A DNA stretch of 64,000 nt from Arthrobacter sp. zg-Y1110 (GTDB taxonomy: Bacteria > Actinomycetota > Actinomycetes > Actinomycetales > Micrococcaceae). The notes below the pieces were generated by a model. It was not told the origin of the DNA and made no database searches. It saw only the letters and a program-made list of their open reading frames with translations. Position numbers and translations under genes: made by a program. Positions 17,612 to 26,313 of the stretch are shown one piece after another (position 1 is the first letter of the stretch; each line of letters starts with the position of its first letter). The stretch spans positions 2,604,001-2,668,000 of the forward strand of contig NZ_CP104272.1 of assembly GCF_025244865.1 (NCBI RefSeq), read 5' to 3'.

Positions 17612-17898
17612 AGTCTTCCTCCTTCCTTCCAACCTGCGTGCCGCCAGTTCAGTCCAGGGGTGCCGTCCCGGCGTGCCCGGGCAGTTCCCGTCGGGTCCAA
17701 GGAATCCGGGTGGCCCAGGGTCGGCTGGAGGGCCGTTTATCACTGGTTAACAATGTTTACGCATCAATCTGGGAGTTGTCTGTTAGCACGCCTTTAGTAC
17801 CGGGACAAGGCGGGCGCGGCAGTGCGTACCCGGTTCTGCCTCCGTTGGCCTTAAGCTTGTCTGAGCAGGAATTCCTCCGGACCGAAAGTGAAAAACCC

Positions 17899-18534
17899 AT
17901 GCGCGCCGACAAGCAGACCAGTTGGTCCTACACGGAGGCCCTGCCTACCGAGGATGAGGTCCTGATCCGTGCGCGCGAACGGTCCTACGAGCTGGGCGTG
18001 AGCGCCGTTTCCAGTGGCGTGGGTGCGGCGTTGACCGTACTTGCCGCTGCCAGCAAGGCCACCACGGTAGTGGAAGTCGGCACCGGAGCCGGCGTTTCAG
18101 GTGTCTGCCTGCTGCGTGGCCTGGGCCGCAACGCGGTGCTGACCACCATAGATTCCGACGTCGACCACCTCCGTGCGGCCCGCGAGGCCTATGCGGAGGC
18201 CGGCATCCCGGGCAACCGGACCCGCACCATCTCCGGCCGGGCCGCCGAGGTGCTCCCCCGCCTCACGGACGCCGCCTACGACATGGTGTTCATCGACGCA
18301 GACAAGCCCTCCTTCCCGCTCTACGTGAACCAGGCGGTGCGGCTGCTCAAGCGCGGCGGCCTGCTGGTGGTCAATGACGCACTGGACCACGGCAAGGTCG
18401 CGGATCCGGCTGTCCGCGAAGCCACCACCAACACCATGCGCAAGGTAGGCAAGGCCATCCGCGAGAACGAAGACCTCGCCTCCGCCCTGCTGCCCACCGG
18501 TGACGGCCTCCTGCTGGCCGTGAAAACCGCTTAG
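17899..18534 (+). CDS. SAM-dependent O-methyltransferase family 3
   Basis: 211 residues, catechol-O-methyltransferase-like fold. SAM loop VVEVGTGAGVSGVCL at about 56-70; metal/SAM motifs FIDADKPSFPLY at about 133-144 and VVNDALDHGKV at about 160-170. ATG 17899 is the conserved family start (MRADKQTSWSYTEALPTEDE); the frame is open to 17638 without support. Substrate unknown. The divergent arrangement with sigE is conserved in Actinobacteria; the 287-nt gap between them contains an A/T-rich patch (about 17737-17775) likely to hold promoters for one or both. Confidence 0.9.
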   Translation: MRADKQTSWSYTEALPTEDEVLIRARERSYELGVSAVSSGVGAALTVLAAASKATTVVEVGTGAGVSGVCLLRGLGRNAVLTTIDSDVDHLRAAREAYAEAGIPGNRTRTISGRAAEVLPRLTDAAYDMVFIDADKPSFPLYVNQAVRLLKRGGLLVVNDALDHGKVADPAVREATTNTMRKVGKAIRENEDLASALLPTGDGLLLAVKTA

Positions 18535-18584
18535 CCAACCTCACCAAAGCGGCCCGCACGCAGGGCTCCCAGGAAAGGTGCCAC

Positions 18585-19355
18585 ATGATCGAGATCCTTA
18601 ACCCTGATGAGTTGTCCCGGGCAAAGCAGACGGGCGCCCTGGTTGCAGACATCCTGCAGTCGATCAAGGCCCGCAGCACGGTGGGAACCAACCTGTTGGA
18701 CATCGACCGGTGGGCCAGGACCATGATCATCGAGGCCGGCGCCAAGTCCTGTTACGTCGACTACGCGCCGTCCTTCGGACGCGGGCCGTTTGGCCACTAC
18801 ATCTGCACGTCCGTCAACGATGCCGTGCTGCACGGACTTCCGCACGACTACGTCCTGGCCGACGGCGACCTGCTGACACTCGACCTGGCGGTCTCACTCA
18901 GGGGAATCGTTGCGGACTCGGCCATCAGTTTCATCATCGGCAACGCCCCCTCCCCGGAGAGCGCCGCGATGATCGCCGTGACCGAACGGGCACTTGCCGC
19001 AGGAATAGCGGCGGCCCGTCCCGGCGCCCGTATCGGGGATATTTCCTTTGCCATTGGAACGGTCCTCACTGATGCGGGATATCCGGTCAACACCGAATTC
19101 GGCGGGCACGGCGTCGGTTCCACGATGCACCAGGACCCGCACATCGCGAACTCCGGGCGGCCGGGCCGAGGCTACAAGCTGCGCCCCGGACTGCTGCTGG
19201 CCCTGGAACCGTGGGTCATGGCGGACACCGCGCAATTGGTGACCGACGCCGACGGCTGGACCCTGCGCAGTGCAACAGGCTGCCGGACGGCGCACAGCGA
19301 GCACACGATCGCCATCACCGGCGACGGGGCCGAGATCCTCACCCTGCCGAAGTAG
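18585..19355 (+). CDS. map: Methionine aminopeptidase, type I
   Basis: Removes the initiator methionine from nascent proteins. 256 residues with the M24 metal ligands: VDYAPSFG and YICTSVND (His79-region, substrate side), DGDLLTLDLAV and GIVADSA (two Asp), FGGHGVGSTMHQDPHI (His), LALEPWV (Glu) and TAHSEHTI (Glu). ATG 18585 has AGGAAAGG about 7 nt upstream. The gene end is tripled as a 16-bp tandem repeat that includes the stop codon (see 19344). It is convergent with pepA. Confidence 0.92.
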   Translation: MIEILNPDELSRAKQTGALVADILQSIKARSTVGTNLLDIDRWARTMIIEAGAKSCYVDYAPSFGRGPFGHYICTSVNDAVLHGLPHDYVLADGDLLTLDLAVSLRGIVADSAISFIIGNAPSPESAAMIAVTERALAAGIAAARPGARIGDISFAIGTVLTDAGYPVNTEFGGHGVGSTMHQDPHIANSGRPGRGYKLRPGLLLALEPWVMADTAQLVTDADGWTLRSATGCRTAHSEHTIAITGDGAEILTLPK

Positions 19356-19391
19356 CGCACTGCCGATGTAGCGCACTGCCGAAGCAGCGGC
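19344..19391. repeat. 16-bp tandem triplication over the map stop codon
   Basis: Three consecutive 16-bp units, CTGCCGAAGTAGCGCA, CTGCCGATGTAGCGCA and CTGCCGAAGCAGCGGC. The first includes the last codons and TAG of map; the second repeats that end with TAG; the third is diverged. It fills most of the 49-nt convergent gap to pepA. Confidence 0.9.
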
Positions 19392-19404
19392 GAAACCGCT
19401 CCTG

Positions 19405-21042
19405 TCAGGCGGTCCGGCCCAAGCCGGCAAGATAGGACAGCAGCAGACGCACGCCGAAGCCTGTCGCTCCCTTGGTGTGTTCCCGGCTGTCCTTATTGGC
19501 ACGTGCCGGTCCGGCGATATCGATATGTGCCCACGGGACGCCGCCGGTGAATTTCTCGAGGAACAGGGCGGCAACAATCGCCCCGGCACCGAATTTCGCC
19601 TGCACCGGCGCTATGTGCGAAATGTCGGCGATGTCTGAGTCCAGCACAAAACCGTATTCCGCTACCAGCGGCAGCTGCCACACGGCGTCGCCGGAGGCCG
19701 TCCCGGCCGCCTCCAGCCGGGCCAGCAGCCCCGGTGCGTTGCCGAACAGCGCGGCGTGGTGCATGCCAAGCCCCAGGGCCGCCGCGCCGGTGAGGGTGGC
19801 GACGTCCACCAGCACGTCCGGGGCCAGCTCGGCCGCGGCGTAGGCCATCGCGTCGGCCAGGACCATCCGGCCCTCGGCATCGGTGTTGCCCACTTCGACG
19901 GTGGTCCCGTTGTAGGTGGTCACGACGTCGGCCGGCCGGTAGGAGGCTGCACCGATGGCGTTCTCGGCCAAAGCCAGCACCGCGGTGACCTTTACGGGAA
20001 GCTTCAACGCGGCTGCAGCCTCGGCCACGGCCAGGACTGCCGCCGCACCGGCCATGTCCGTCTTCATGGTCATCATGGCATCCCGCGGCTTAAGCGAGAT
20101 GCCGCCGGAATCGAAGGTAATGCCCTTGCCCACGAGGACAACGTGAGGCAGGTCCCCGCCGTCGGGCTGGTAACTGGCCTCGACCAGCCGCGGCGGATGC
20201 TCGGATCCGCCGCCCACGGCCAGCAGCCCGCCGAATCCATCGGCGCGCAGCTCGTTCTCGTCGCGGACCCGCACCAACAGCCCGCTGCGGCCGGCAATCA
20301 CCCGTGCCTGTGCCGCCATCCAGTCCGGCGTGGCCGTCTCGGCAGGCGTGTTGGTCAGGTCGCGGGCCGTCCACACTGCCCGTGCGGTGACCGCGGCACG
20401 TTCGGCTGCCGCAGCATCGAGCCCGGTCAGTTCCAGGTGTGCCGCAATCGGTGCCGGAGGTTCGGTGATACCCGCACGCGGCGGCCGGTAGCCTCCGAGC
20501 AGGAAGCCCTCAAGGAAAGCTTCCTGGGCGGACGGTTCCAGCCCGTCCACCACGCTTCCGCGTACCCGCTTGGCGCCCATCGTGGCACGGGCCAGCGCGG
20601 CACCGGCACGCCGAAGCGCGGGCCCGGACTCGTCGCCGGCACCCACGTAGATCAGTTTTCCGGGCAGGTCCGCAGCATCGCGGGGCGGCTCGATCACAAG
20701 GATCTCCCCTGCCTTGCCCGTCACTTTGGCGCTGCGGGCCCGGACAGCGACGTCGGCGCCGTACCGAAGCGCCGCTTCGACGGCACCGCGCCGCGGCTGG
20801 GGAACCGGGTTTGCTGCCTCGTCGGCGTCTTCCCGACCGGAGCCGGCCGGCGCCGGCGTCATGGCCACGGCCAGGACATCCACGCCTTCATCCGGGACCG
20901 GGTGCAGTCCGGTTCCGGACTCCGCTTCTCCAGTCCGTGCGTTCAACGCAGCCAGGGCAGTGACTCCCGGCAGCGATGCGGTGACATAGGGCGACGCCGG
21001 AACGGATCCGGTCCGGTCTGTTGGCTTCGGAGGCAGCTGCAT
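19405..21042 (-). CDS. pepA: Leucyl aminopeptidase (M17)
   Basis: Cytosolic dizinc peptidase removing N-terminal residues; also a peptide-recycling enzyme. 545 residues with a long N-terminal domain and the M17 catalytic core: VGKGITFDSGGISLKP (metal-binding Lys and Asp), MKTDMAGAA, and the family signature NTDAEGRMVLAD. The 545 residues are somewhat longer than E. coli PepA (503) because of a Pro/Ala/Gly-rich insertion at about 50-90. The start ATG 21042 lies 10 nt after the DUF3117 stop, so the two are probably co-transcribed. Confidence 0.95.
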   Translation of the reverse strand: MQLPPKPTDRTGSVPASPYVTASLPGVTALAALNARTGEAESGTGLHPVPDEGVDVLAVAMTPAPAGSGREDADEAANPVPQPRRGAVEAALRYGADVAVRARSAKVTGKAGEILVIEPPRDAADLPGKLIYVGAGDESGPALRRAGAALARATMGAKRVRGSVVDGLEPSAQEAFLEGFLLGGYRPPRAGITEPPAPIAAHLELTGLDAAAAERAAVTARAVWTARDLTNTPAETATPDWMAAQARVIAGRSGLLVRVRDENELRADGFGGLLAVGGGSEHPPRLVEASYQPDGGDLPHVVLVGKGITFDSGGISLKPRDAMMTMKTDMAGAAAVLAVAEAAAALKLPVKVTAVLALAENAIGAASYRPADVVTTYNGTTVEVGNTDAEGRMVLADAMAYAAAELAPDVLVDVATLTGAAALGLGMHHAALFGNAPGLLARLEAAGTASGDAVWQLPLVAEYGFVLDSDIADISHIAPVQAKFGAGAIVAALFLEKFTGGVPWAHIDIAGPARANKDSREHTKGATGFGVRLLLSYLAGLGRTA

Positions 21043-21052
21043 AAATTAAAGG

Positions 21053-21220
21053 CTAGCCCGTAACGCCCAGAAGACAGTCTTTCAGCTTGCCTGCTTCTTC
21101 TACATTCAGCTCAACCACCAGGCGCCCGCCGCCGTCTATCGGCACCCGCAAAATGAGGCTGCGCCCCTCCTTTGTAACCTCCATGGGCCCGTCGCCCGTC
21201 CTTGGTTTCATCGCAGCCAT
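21053..21220 (-). CDS. DUF3117 family small protein
   Basis: 55-residue protein read directly from the sequence: MAAMKPRTGDGPMEVTKEG at the start, LVVELNVEEAGKLKDCLLG near the end. This matches the length and sequence of the highly conserved actinobacterial DUF3117 family (Rv1211 type). Function unknown. It sits 10 nt upstream of pepA and near tag, a neighbourhood conserved with mycobacteria. No clear ribosome binding site is seen before ATG 21220 (GGGAAT occurs 10 nt upstream). Confidence 0.93.
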   Translation of the reverse strand: MAAMKPRTGDGPMEVTKEGRSLILRVPIDGGGRLVVELNVEEAGKLKDCLLGVTG

Positions 21221-21366
21221 TTCGAGATTCCCCTTTCACAGCGCCCGGTTTACCCGGATCACCTGTAATCCGCTGCCGATGGAAGTAAAATATCCGCCCG
21301 GCAATTGCTGTCATTATTCCGCACAAGTACCGGGCAAACGAAATTTCGTGTGTCGCGTGCCACAAA

Positions 21367-22599
21367 TCAGGGTGGATAGTCCCCGCCGCCGGGCAATTGC
21401 GTCCACCGCCACAGCCATACCACCCAGACAATCTGCAGGACCGCGAAGGCGACAGCGACGGTCCCCCGGTAGGCCCTGGACCGGCTAAGCCAAGCTGTGG
21501 CAAGCGCCAGCGGAAACAGCGGCAGCAGAAGGCGGAACGTGCTGGTCTGCGGGTTCAGGAACACCAGCAGGTAAAGCAGATAGCTTGCACACCACAGCTG
21601 CAGCTCCAGCCCCAGCCTTCGGACCGGCGGGGACATCAGGTAGAGCGCGGCGCCCGCAACCAGTACCACCAGCGCCACGGGGCCGAACAGCGGCCCCAAA
21701 AGGTGCTGGGACATGGTGAGCCAGGGTTTGAAGGGAACGAGGTCACCGAAGCGCCAGGCACTCTCCGTATCCGTGTAGGCACGGATATCCCCGGTGGACA
21801 CCCAGGCGATCACCGGCCAGGCCAGCGCGGAGAAGCCTGCTCCCGCAGCCAGGACGGTGAGCCGCCACGCATCACCGGCAGGGAACGGCACCCGCCCGCG
21901 TCGCAGGAACCGCACAACGAGCACCAACCCGACCGCGAGCGCGAAGGGAACGCCCACCGGCCGGGAGAGGCACATCAGGGCCACCACCGGGATGGCGGTG
22001 AGGTAGCGACCGGCCAGGAAGAGGTACAGGGCTCCGGAAAGAAGCAGCAGGTTCAGTGACTCGGCGTAGGGGATCTGCAGGATCGGGGACACAGGGAAGA
22101 CCGCCACGAAGAGCACTCCCCACATGGCGGTGCCTTTCCCGGCCCGCAGCCGGAAGAGCCGGTAAATGACGAGTGCTGCCGCAAAGCCCGCCACCGTGGC
22201 GGCCACGGGGGCCAGGACGTTCCAGCCCAGGCCGGTCACGGCGTCGAGCCCCCGCACCAGCAGCGGGAAAAGAGCGTAGAACGCCCACTCGTTCTCCACG
22301 GCGTTGCCCGCCGCATCCCGCGGCACGCTGTCCGGATAGCCGTCGGAGAAGATCCGGAAATACCACTCGGCGTCCCAGATGTTGATGAAGTCCCAGTACG
22401 ACGGCGATGCGTCCCACCACGGACCTGCCGGCTGGAACCGGGCGGTGGCGGCGAGCACGGCATAGGAAAAGAGGCGGGCCGCCAGCCACAAGGCAAGGAC
22501 CTGGAGGTACCACGGCCACCGCTGGACGGCGGCAGCGGCACGGCTCGGCACCGTCTTTGCCCGTTTCACGGAGGACCTTTCAGCTGGTTCAGTTTCCAT
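21367..22599 (-). CDS. Polytopic membrane protein, PIG-V/GT-C mannosyltransferase-like
   Basis: 410 residues with about ten membrane spans after a charged N-terminus. The first outer loop holds DAEWYFRIFSDGYPD (about 75-89), like the acidic catalytic loop of PIG-V-type GT-C glycosyltransferases that use polyprenyl-phosphate sugars. The likely role is mannosyl or other glycosyl transfer onto lipid or cell-wall glycans at the membrane outer face; substrate unknown. ATG 22599 overlaps the tag stop by 11 nt and is preferred; the frame reaches ATG 22629. Translationally coupled to tag. Confidence 0.75.
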   Translation of the reverse strand: METEPAERSSVKRAKTVPSRAAAAVQRWPWYLQVLALWLAARLFSYAVLAATARFQPAGPWWDASPSYWDFINIWDAEWYFRIFSDGYPDSVPRDAAGNAVENEWAFYALFPLLVRGLDAVTGLGWNVLAPVAATVAGFAAALVIYRLFRLRAGKGTAMWGVLFVAVFPVSPILQIPYAESLNLLLLSGALYLFLAGRYLTAIPVVALMCLSRPVGVPFALAVGLVLVVRFLRRGRVPFPAGDAWRLTVLAAGAGFSALAWPVIAWVSTGDIRAYTDTESAWRFGDLVPFKPWLTMSQHLLGPLFGPVALVVLVAGAALYLMSPPVRRLGLELQLWCASYLLYLLVFLNPQTSTFRLLLPLFPLALATAWLSRSRAYRGTVAVAFAVLQIVWVVWLWRWTQLPGGGDYPP

Positions 22600-23167
22600 G
22601 ACGCACCCAGCAGGTTCCGAGGTGGTCATTGACGTAGCCGGTGGCCTGCATCATCGCGTAGGCGGTGATCGGCCCGACAAACCGGAAACCCCGTTTTTTC
22701 AGGTCCTTGGCCAGCGCCGCGGACTCCGCCGTGGCGGACGGGACGTCGGCCAGTGTCTGCGGCGCGGGCCGGTCGACCGGAGTGCGGTACCGGTCCAGCA
22801 GGCCGCCGAGGCTTTCATGCTCCGGCAGCTTCATCAGTGCACGGGCGTTGTTGATCACGGCATCGATTTTGGCGGCGTTGCGCACAATGCCCGCATCGGA
22901 CAGCAGCCGTGCCCGGTCGGCGTCGTCAAAGGCCGCCACGGCCTGCGGGTCGAAACCGGCGAACGCGGCGCGGAAGGCCTCGCGCTTGCGCAGGATGGTG
23001 ATCCAGCTGAGGCCGGATTGGAAGGCTTCCAGGCTCAGGCGCTCGAAGAGGGCAGCCTCGCCCTCCACGGCACGCCCCCATTCCGTGTCGTGATAGTGCT
23101 GGTAGTCCTCGCTGGCCAGTGCCCAGCCGCAGCGCAGCCGCCCGTCCGCACCCGGCACGGCAGTCAA
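22589..23167 (-). CDS. tag: DNA-3-methyladenine glycosylase I
   Basis: Base-excision repair enzyme that removes 3-methyladenine from alkylated DNA. 192 residues, family length. Tag signatures: RCGWA at about 12-16, YHDTEWG at about 25-31, LEAFQSGLSW at about 46-55 with the catalytic Glu, and a His/Cys-containing C-terminus (VNDHLGTCWVRHGN) that usually helps bind zinc. It overlaps the DivIVA-like gene upstream by 4 nt and the membrane glycosyltransferase gene downstream, forming a compact operon. Confidence 0.94.
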   Translation of the reverse strand: MTAVPGADGRLRCGWALASEDYQHYHDTEWGRAVEGEAALFERLSLEAFQSGLSWITILRKREAFRAAFAGFDPQAVAAFDDADRARLLSDAGIVRNAAKIDAVINNARALMKLPEHESLGGLLDRYRTPVDRPAPQTLADVPSATAESAALAKDLKKRGFRFVGPITAYAMMQATGYVNDHLGTCWVRHGN

Positions 23168-23502
23168 TTCCCTTCTCCGTCAGGGAGGTTGCTCCGGTCC
23201 GCTGCTTCGAGCGTGCGGATCCGGGCATCGCGTTCTTCGAGTGCTTCGGCGAACCGGTCCAGGACCGTATCCACCTGGTCCATGCGGTAGCCGCGCAGGG
23301 CCACGGAGAACCGCACCCGGGAAACGTCGCCGGCAACAGGGTGCTCAGGCAGCAACACGGGCGGCAGCCGGGGATCCGGCTCCGGCAGGCCCCCTGCGGC
23401 CGCCGGCATGCTGTTGGCAGATCCCGGGCGCAGCCGGCCGATGCCGAATACGGCTGCCAGGCCCAGCACGGCGATGGCGAGGAAGACCAAGAGGAATGTC
23501 AC
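23164..23502 (-). CDS. DivIVA-domain membrane-anchored small protein
   Basis: 112 residues: one N-terminal membrane span (about 2-20), a Pro-rich linker, then a DivIVA-type segment (FSVALRGYRMDQVDTVLDRF, about 66-85) and a short coiled coil. DivIVA modules sit at curved membrane and help polar growth in Actinobacteria; this short form is an accessory homologue of unknown role. It is the counterpart of the DivIVA-like gene next to tag in mycobacteria. The stop overlaps the tag start by 4 nt. Confidence 0.82.
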   Translation of the reverse strand: MTFLLVFLAIAVLGLAAVFGIGRLRPGSANSMPAAAGGLPEPDPRLPPVLLPEHPVAGDVSRVRFSVALRGYRMDQVDTVLDRFAEALEERDARIRTLEAADRSNLPDGEGN

Positions 23503-23550
23503 AGGACCATGGTGCCAGATGGTGCGCGTCCCGGGCGGGGGCCCGACCGG

Positions 23551-24318
23551 CTAGGGGGAAACGTGTCCTGCGCTGTCCGCGATCATCAGCCGTACCGCTT
23601 CCGCCGGGTCATCCACTACGTGCAGCAGCTTGAGGTCCGCCTCTGAGACCATGCCTTCCGCCAGCAGCGTTTCCCGGATCCAGCCGAGCAGCGGATTCCA
23701 GAACTCCGTGCCGATCAGCACGATCGGGAAGGAAGTCACCTTCTGCGTCTGGACCAGGGTCATGGCCTCGAAAAGCTCATCCAGGGTGCCGAACCCGCCC
23801 GGCAGGACAATGAAGCCCTGCGCGTACTTGACGAACATCGTCTTGCGCACGAAGAAGTACCGGAAGTTGACCCCCAGATCCACCCACTCGTTCAGGCCGG
23901 TCTCGAAGGGAAGTTCTATCCCGAGGCCTACGGACAGGCCATCCGCCCCCACGGCCCCCTTGTTGGCGGCTTCCATGGAGCCGGGCCCTCCCCCGGTGAT
24001 CACCGCGAGGCCCGCTTCAGCCAGCAGCCTGCCAACCTCTTCACCAAGCTTGTAATAGCGCGATCCCGGAACGCTGCGGGCAGAACCGAACACGCTCACG
24101 GCAGGCCCCAGCTCGGACAGCGTGCCGAAGCCCTCCACAAATTCGCTCTGGATCCGCAGCACCCGCCAGGGGTCGGTATGCGTGAAATGGGTGGCGTCCG
24201 CCGAATCCAGCAGGAAACGGTCCGACTGCGGGGTCAGGGCAGCGCCCCGGCGCAGCTCCACCGGGCCCCGCTTGCGCGGACGCTCGGACATGGGACGTGA
24301 GGCATCGCTGATAGGCAT
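23551..24318 (-). CDS. LOG-family (TIGR00730) nucleotide phosphoribohydrolase
   Basis: 255-residue Rossmann-fold protein of the lysine-decarboxylase-like/LOG family, which cleaves nucleoside 5'-monophosphates such as cytokinin precursors. It has the start of the fold VSVFGSARS, VITGGGPGSMEAANKGA, and the family motif PGGFGTLDELFE at about 170-181 (PGGxGTxxE), with FRYFFVRKTMFV before it. Annotated relatives are often mis-called lysine decarboxylase. Start ATG 24318; an internal ATG ten codons later (MSERPRKRG) is also possible. Confidence 0.88.
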   Translation of the reverse strand: MPISDASRPMSERPRKRGPVELRRGAALTPQSDRFLLDSADATHFTHTDPWRVLRIQSEFVEGFGTLSELGPAVSVFGSARSVPGSRYYKLGEEVGRLLAEAGLAVITGGGPGSMEAANKGAVGADGLSVGLGIELPFETGLNEWVDLGVNFRYFFVRKTMFVKYAQGFIVLPGGFGTLDELFEAMTLVQTQKVTSFPIVLIGTEFWNPLLGWIRETLLAEGMVSEADLKLLHVVDDPAEAVRLMIADSAGHVSP

Positions 24319-24455
24319 GCCTCTAGGCTAACGGTGATGGCGCCGCTGGCAACGCGGCCGGCTCCATCGACAACGGTTAGCTCCGGGCAGGTTGCGCTTA
24401 CGTCACAATTACGTGCCCGGGTGGCCCGTGACACACGCCGGCAATAATCAATGGT

Positions 24456-24461
24456 TAGATT
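24456..24461 (+). promoter_or_regulatory. Candidate -10 box of the glutamate transporter operon
   Basis: TAGATT (TANNNT) lies 6 nt before the ATG at 24468; predicts a leaderless gluA message. Confidence 0.5.
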
Positions 24462-24467
24462 TTCCTT

Positions 24468-25247
24468 ATGACCAGTGACACATCCCCAGGTAGATCCGTG
24501 CCTGAATCCGCTGCACCGCTCGTTTCGCTGAAGAACGTGAACAAGCATTTCGGGGACCTCCACGTCCTGCAGAACATCAATCTCGACATTGCCCGCGGCG
24601 AGGTCGTGGTGGTGATCGGCCCCTCCGGGTCCGGCAAGTCAACGCTGTGCCGTGCCATCAACCGCCTCGAAACCATTGACGACGGCGAAATCACCGTTGA
24701 CGGAGCCGTCCTGCCGTCCGAAGGCAGGGCTCTTGCCAAGCTGCGCGCCGACGTCGGCATGGTCTTCCAGTCGTTCAACCTTTTCGCGCATAAGTCCATC
24801 GTGGACAACGTTTCCCTCGGACCGGTCAAGGTCCGCAAGGCCAAGCCCGCCGAGGCCAAGAAACTGGCCATGGAACTGCTGGAGCGTGTGGGCGTCGCGA
24901 ACCAGGCCAACAAGCTTCCGGCGCAGCTCTCCGGCGGCCAGCAGCAGCGCGTAGCCATTGCCCGCGCACTGGCCATGAAGCCGAAGGTCATGCTCTTCGA
25001 TGAGCCCACGTCCGCCCTCGATCCGGAAATGATCAATGAGGTGCTGGACACCATGGTGGGCCTGGCGAAGGACGGCATGACCATGGTGGTCGTCACGCAC
25101 GAAATGGGCTTTGCCCGCAAGGCTGCGGACCGGGTGATCTTTATGGCCGACGGACAGATTGTCGAAGAAGCCACTCCCCAGGAGTTCTTCACGAACCCCA
25201 AGAGCGACCGCGCCAAAGACTTCCTGGGCAAGATCCTCTCCCACTAG
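24468..25247 (+). CDS. gluA: Glutamate/amino-acid ABC transporter ATPase
   Basis: ATP-binding subunit of a polar amino acid uptake system, most like GluA of corynebacterial GluABCD. 259 residues: Walker [10 protein letters not shown] at about 47-55, Q-loop FQSFNLF, signature [15 protein letters not shown], Walker [14 protein letters not shown] and H-loop VVTHEMGFA. It is followed by the binding protein (gluB) and two permeases in order A-B-C-D. ATG 24468 follows a TANNNT box by 6 nt. Confidence 0.93.
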   Translation: MTSDTSPGRSVPESAAPLVSLKNVNKHFGDLHVLQNINLDIARGEVVVVIGPSGSGKSTLCRAINRLETIDDGEITVDGAVLPSEGRALAKLRADVGMVFQSFNLFAHKSIVDNVSLGPVKVRKAKPAEAKKLAMELLERVGVANQANKLPAQLSGGQQQRVAIARALAMKPKVMLFDEPTSALDPEMINEVLDTMVGLAKDGMTMVVVTHEMGFARKAADRVIFMADGQIVEEATPQEFFTNPKSDRAKDFLGKILSH

Positions 25248-25367
25248 AACCGTTCCAAGCACTACACGCTCCACCAGCAGTACCGGGGTTTCACCAGTAG
25301 GCAGCAACCCTTATGAGGCTAGGTCCACCGCTTTTTACGCGGAGGACCGCAATGCAAGGAGAAAAAC

Positions 25368-26225
25368 ATGCGCAAGACCCGTTACGCCGCAGCGGCCATC
25401 GCCGCCGTGGCAGCACTGACCCTGTCCGCCTGCGGCGGCGATTCCGGTTCTGAATCCGGCAGCAGCGAAGGCGCCACCGAAGGCTCCGGCGAGCAGATCC
25501 GTATCGGCATCAAGTTCGACCAGCCGGGCCTGGGCTTCGACGAGGGCGGCAACTACGCCGGCTTCGACGTCGACGTCGCCAAGTACGTCGCCAACGAGCT
25601 GGGCTACCCCGAGGACCAGATCGAGTTCATTTCCAGCCCCTCCGCCCAGCGCGAGAACATGCTGGAAAATGACCAGCTGGACATGATCTTCGCAACCTAC
25701 TCCATCACCGATGCCCGCAAGGAAAAGGTTGCTTTCGCAGGACCGTACTTCGTGGCCGGCCAGGACCTGCTGGTTCCCACCGACAGCGACATCAGCGGTC
25801 CCGAGGACCTGGACGGCAAGAACCTCTGCTCCGTCACCGGCTCCACCTCCGCCCAGAAGATCAAGGACAACTACGCCGCCGGCGTGAACCTGCTGGAGCA
25901 GCCGAGCTACGCCGAGTGCGTGACCGCCATGCAGGGCGGCTCCATTGACGCCGTCACCACTGACGACATCATCCTTGCCGGCCTGGCCTCCACAGACGCC
26001 AACAAGGGCCAGTTCAAGGTTGTCGGCAACACCTTCTCGGAGGAGAAGTACGGTGTCGGCCTGCCGAAGGAAGGCGGCATCGTCAAGTGCGAGGACATCA
26101 ACGCGGCCATCACCAAGATGGTCCAGGACGGTGCGTGGGAGGAAGCCATCAAGAAGAACACCGAAGGCGCCGACTACACCTTCAATGAAGACCTGAACCC
26201 GCCGACGCCTGACGCCTGCGCCTAG
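25368..26225 (+). CDS. gluB: Glutamate-binding lipoprotein
   Basis: Extracytoplasmic solute receptor, 285 residues. The lipoprotein signal peptide ends in the lipobox LTLSAC (Cys22), followed by a Ser/Gly/Glu linker. The SBP family 3 domain shows GFDVDVAKYVANELG, the PYFVAGQDLL segment and C-terminal GAWEEAIKKN, as in glutamate/glutamine receptors. ATG 25368 has AAGGAG 6 nt upstream. A hairpin after the gene (26247) may raise its level relative to the permeases. Confidence 0.92.
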   Translation: MRKTRYAAAAIAAVAALTLSACGGDSGSESGSSEGATEGSGEQIRIGIKFDQPGLGFDEGGNYAGFDVDVAKYVANELGYPEDQIEFISSPSAQRENMLENDQLDMIFATYSITDARKEKVAFAGPYFVAGQDLLVPTDSDISGPEDLDGKNLCSVTGSTSAQKIKDNYAAGVNLLEQPSYAECVTAMQGGSIDAVTTDDIILAGLASTDANKGQFKVVGNTFSEEKYGVGLPKEGGIVKCEDINAAITKMVQDGAWEEAIKKNTEGADYTFNEDLNPPTPDACA

Positions 26226-26246
26226 TTCCTGCACGTTCCACCCCCG

Positions 26247-26279
26247 CGGGGAAGCCGGCGATAATCTCCGGCTTCCCCG
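26247..26279 (+). terminator. Intercistronic hairpin gluB-gluC
   Basis: 12-bp perfect stem CGGGGAAGCCGG / CCGGCTTCCCCG with a 9-nt loop, followed by GTTGCGGGTTTTC. It lies within the operon, so a partial terminator or 3' stabiliser giving more gluB than gluCD is likely. Confidence 0.7.
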
Positions 26280-26313
26280 TTGCGGGTTTTCTTCCACCGT
26301 AAAGAGGTGAAAC

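Noticed and set aside
17612..17743. Longer N-terminus of SigE
   Set aside because: The extra 44 residues are Gly/Pro-rich and lie upstream of an excellent AGGAGGAAG binding site that fixes ATG 17611.
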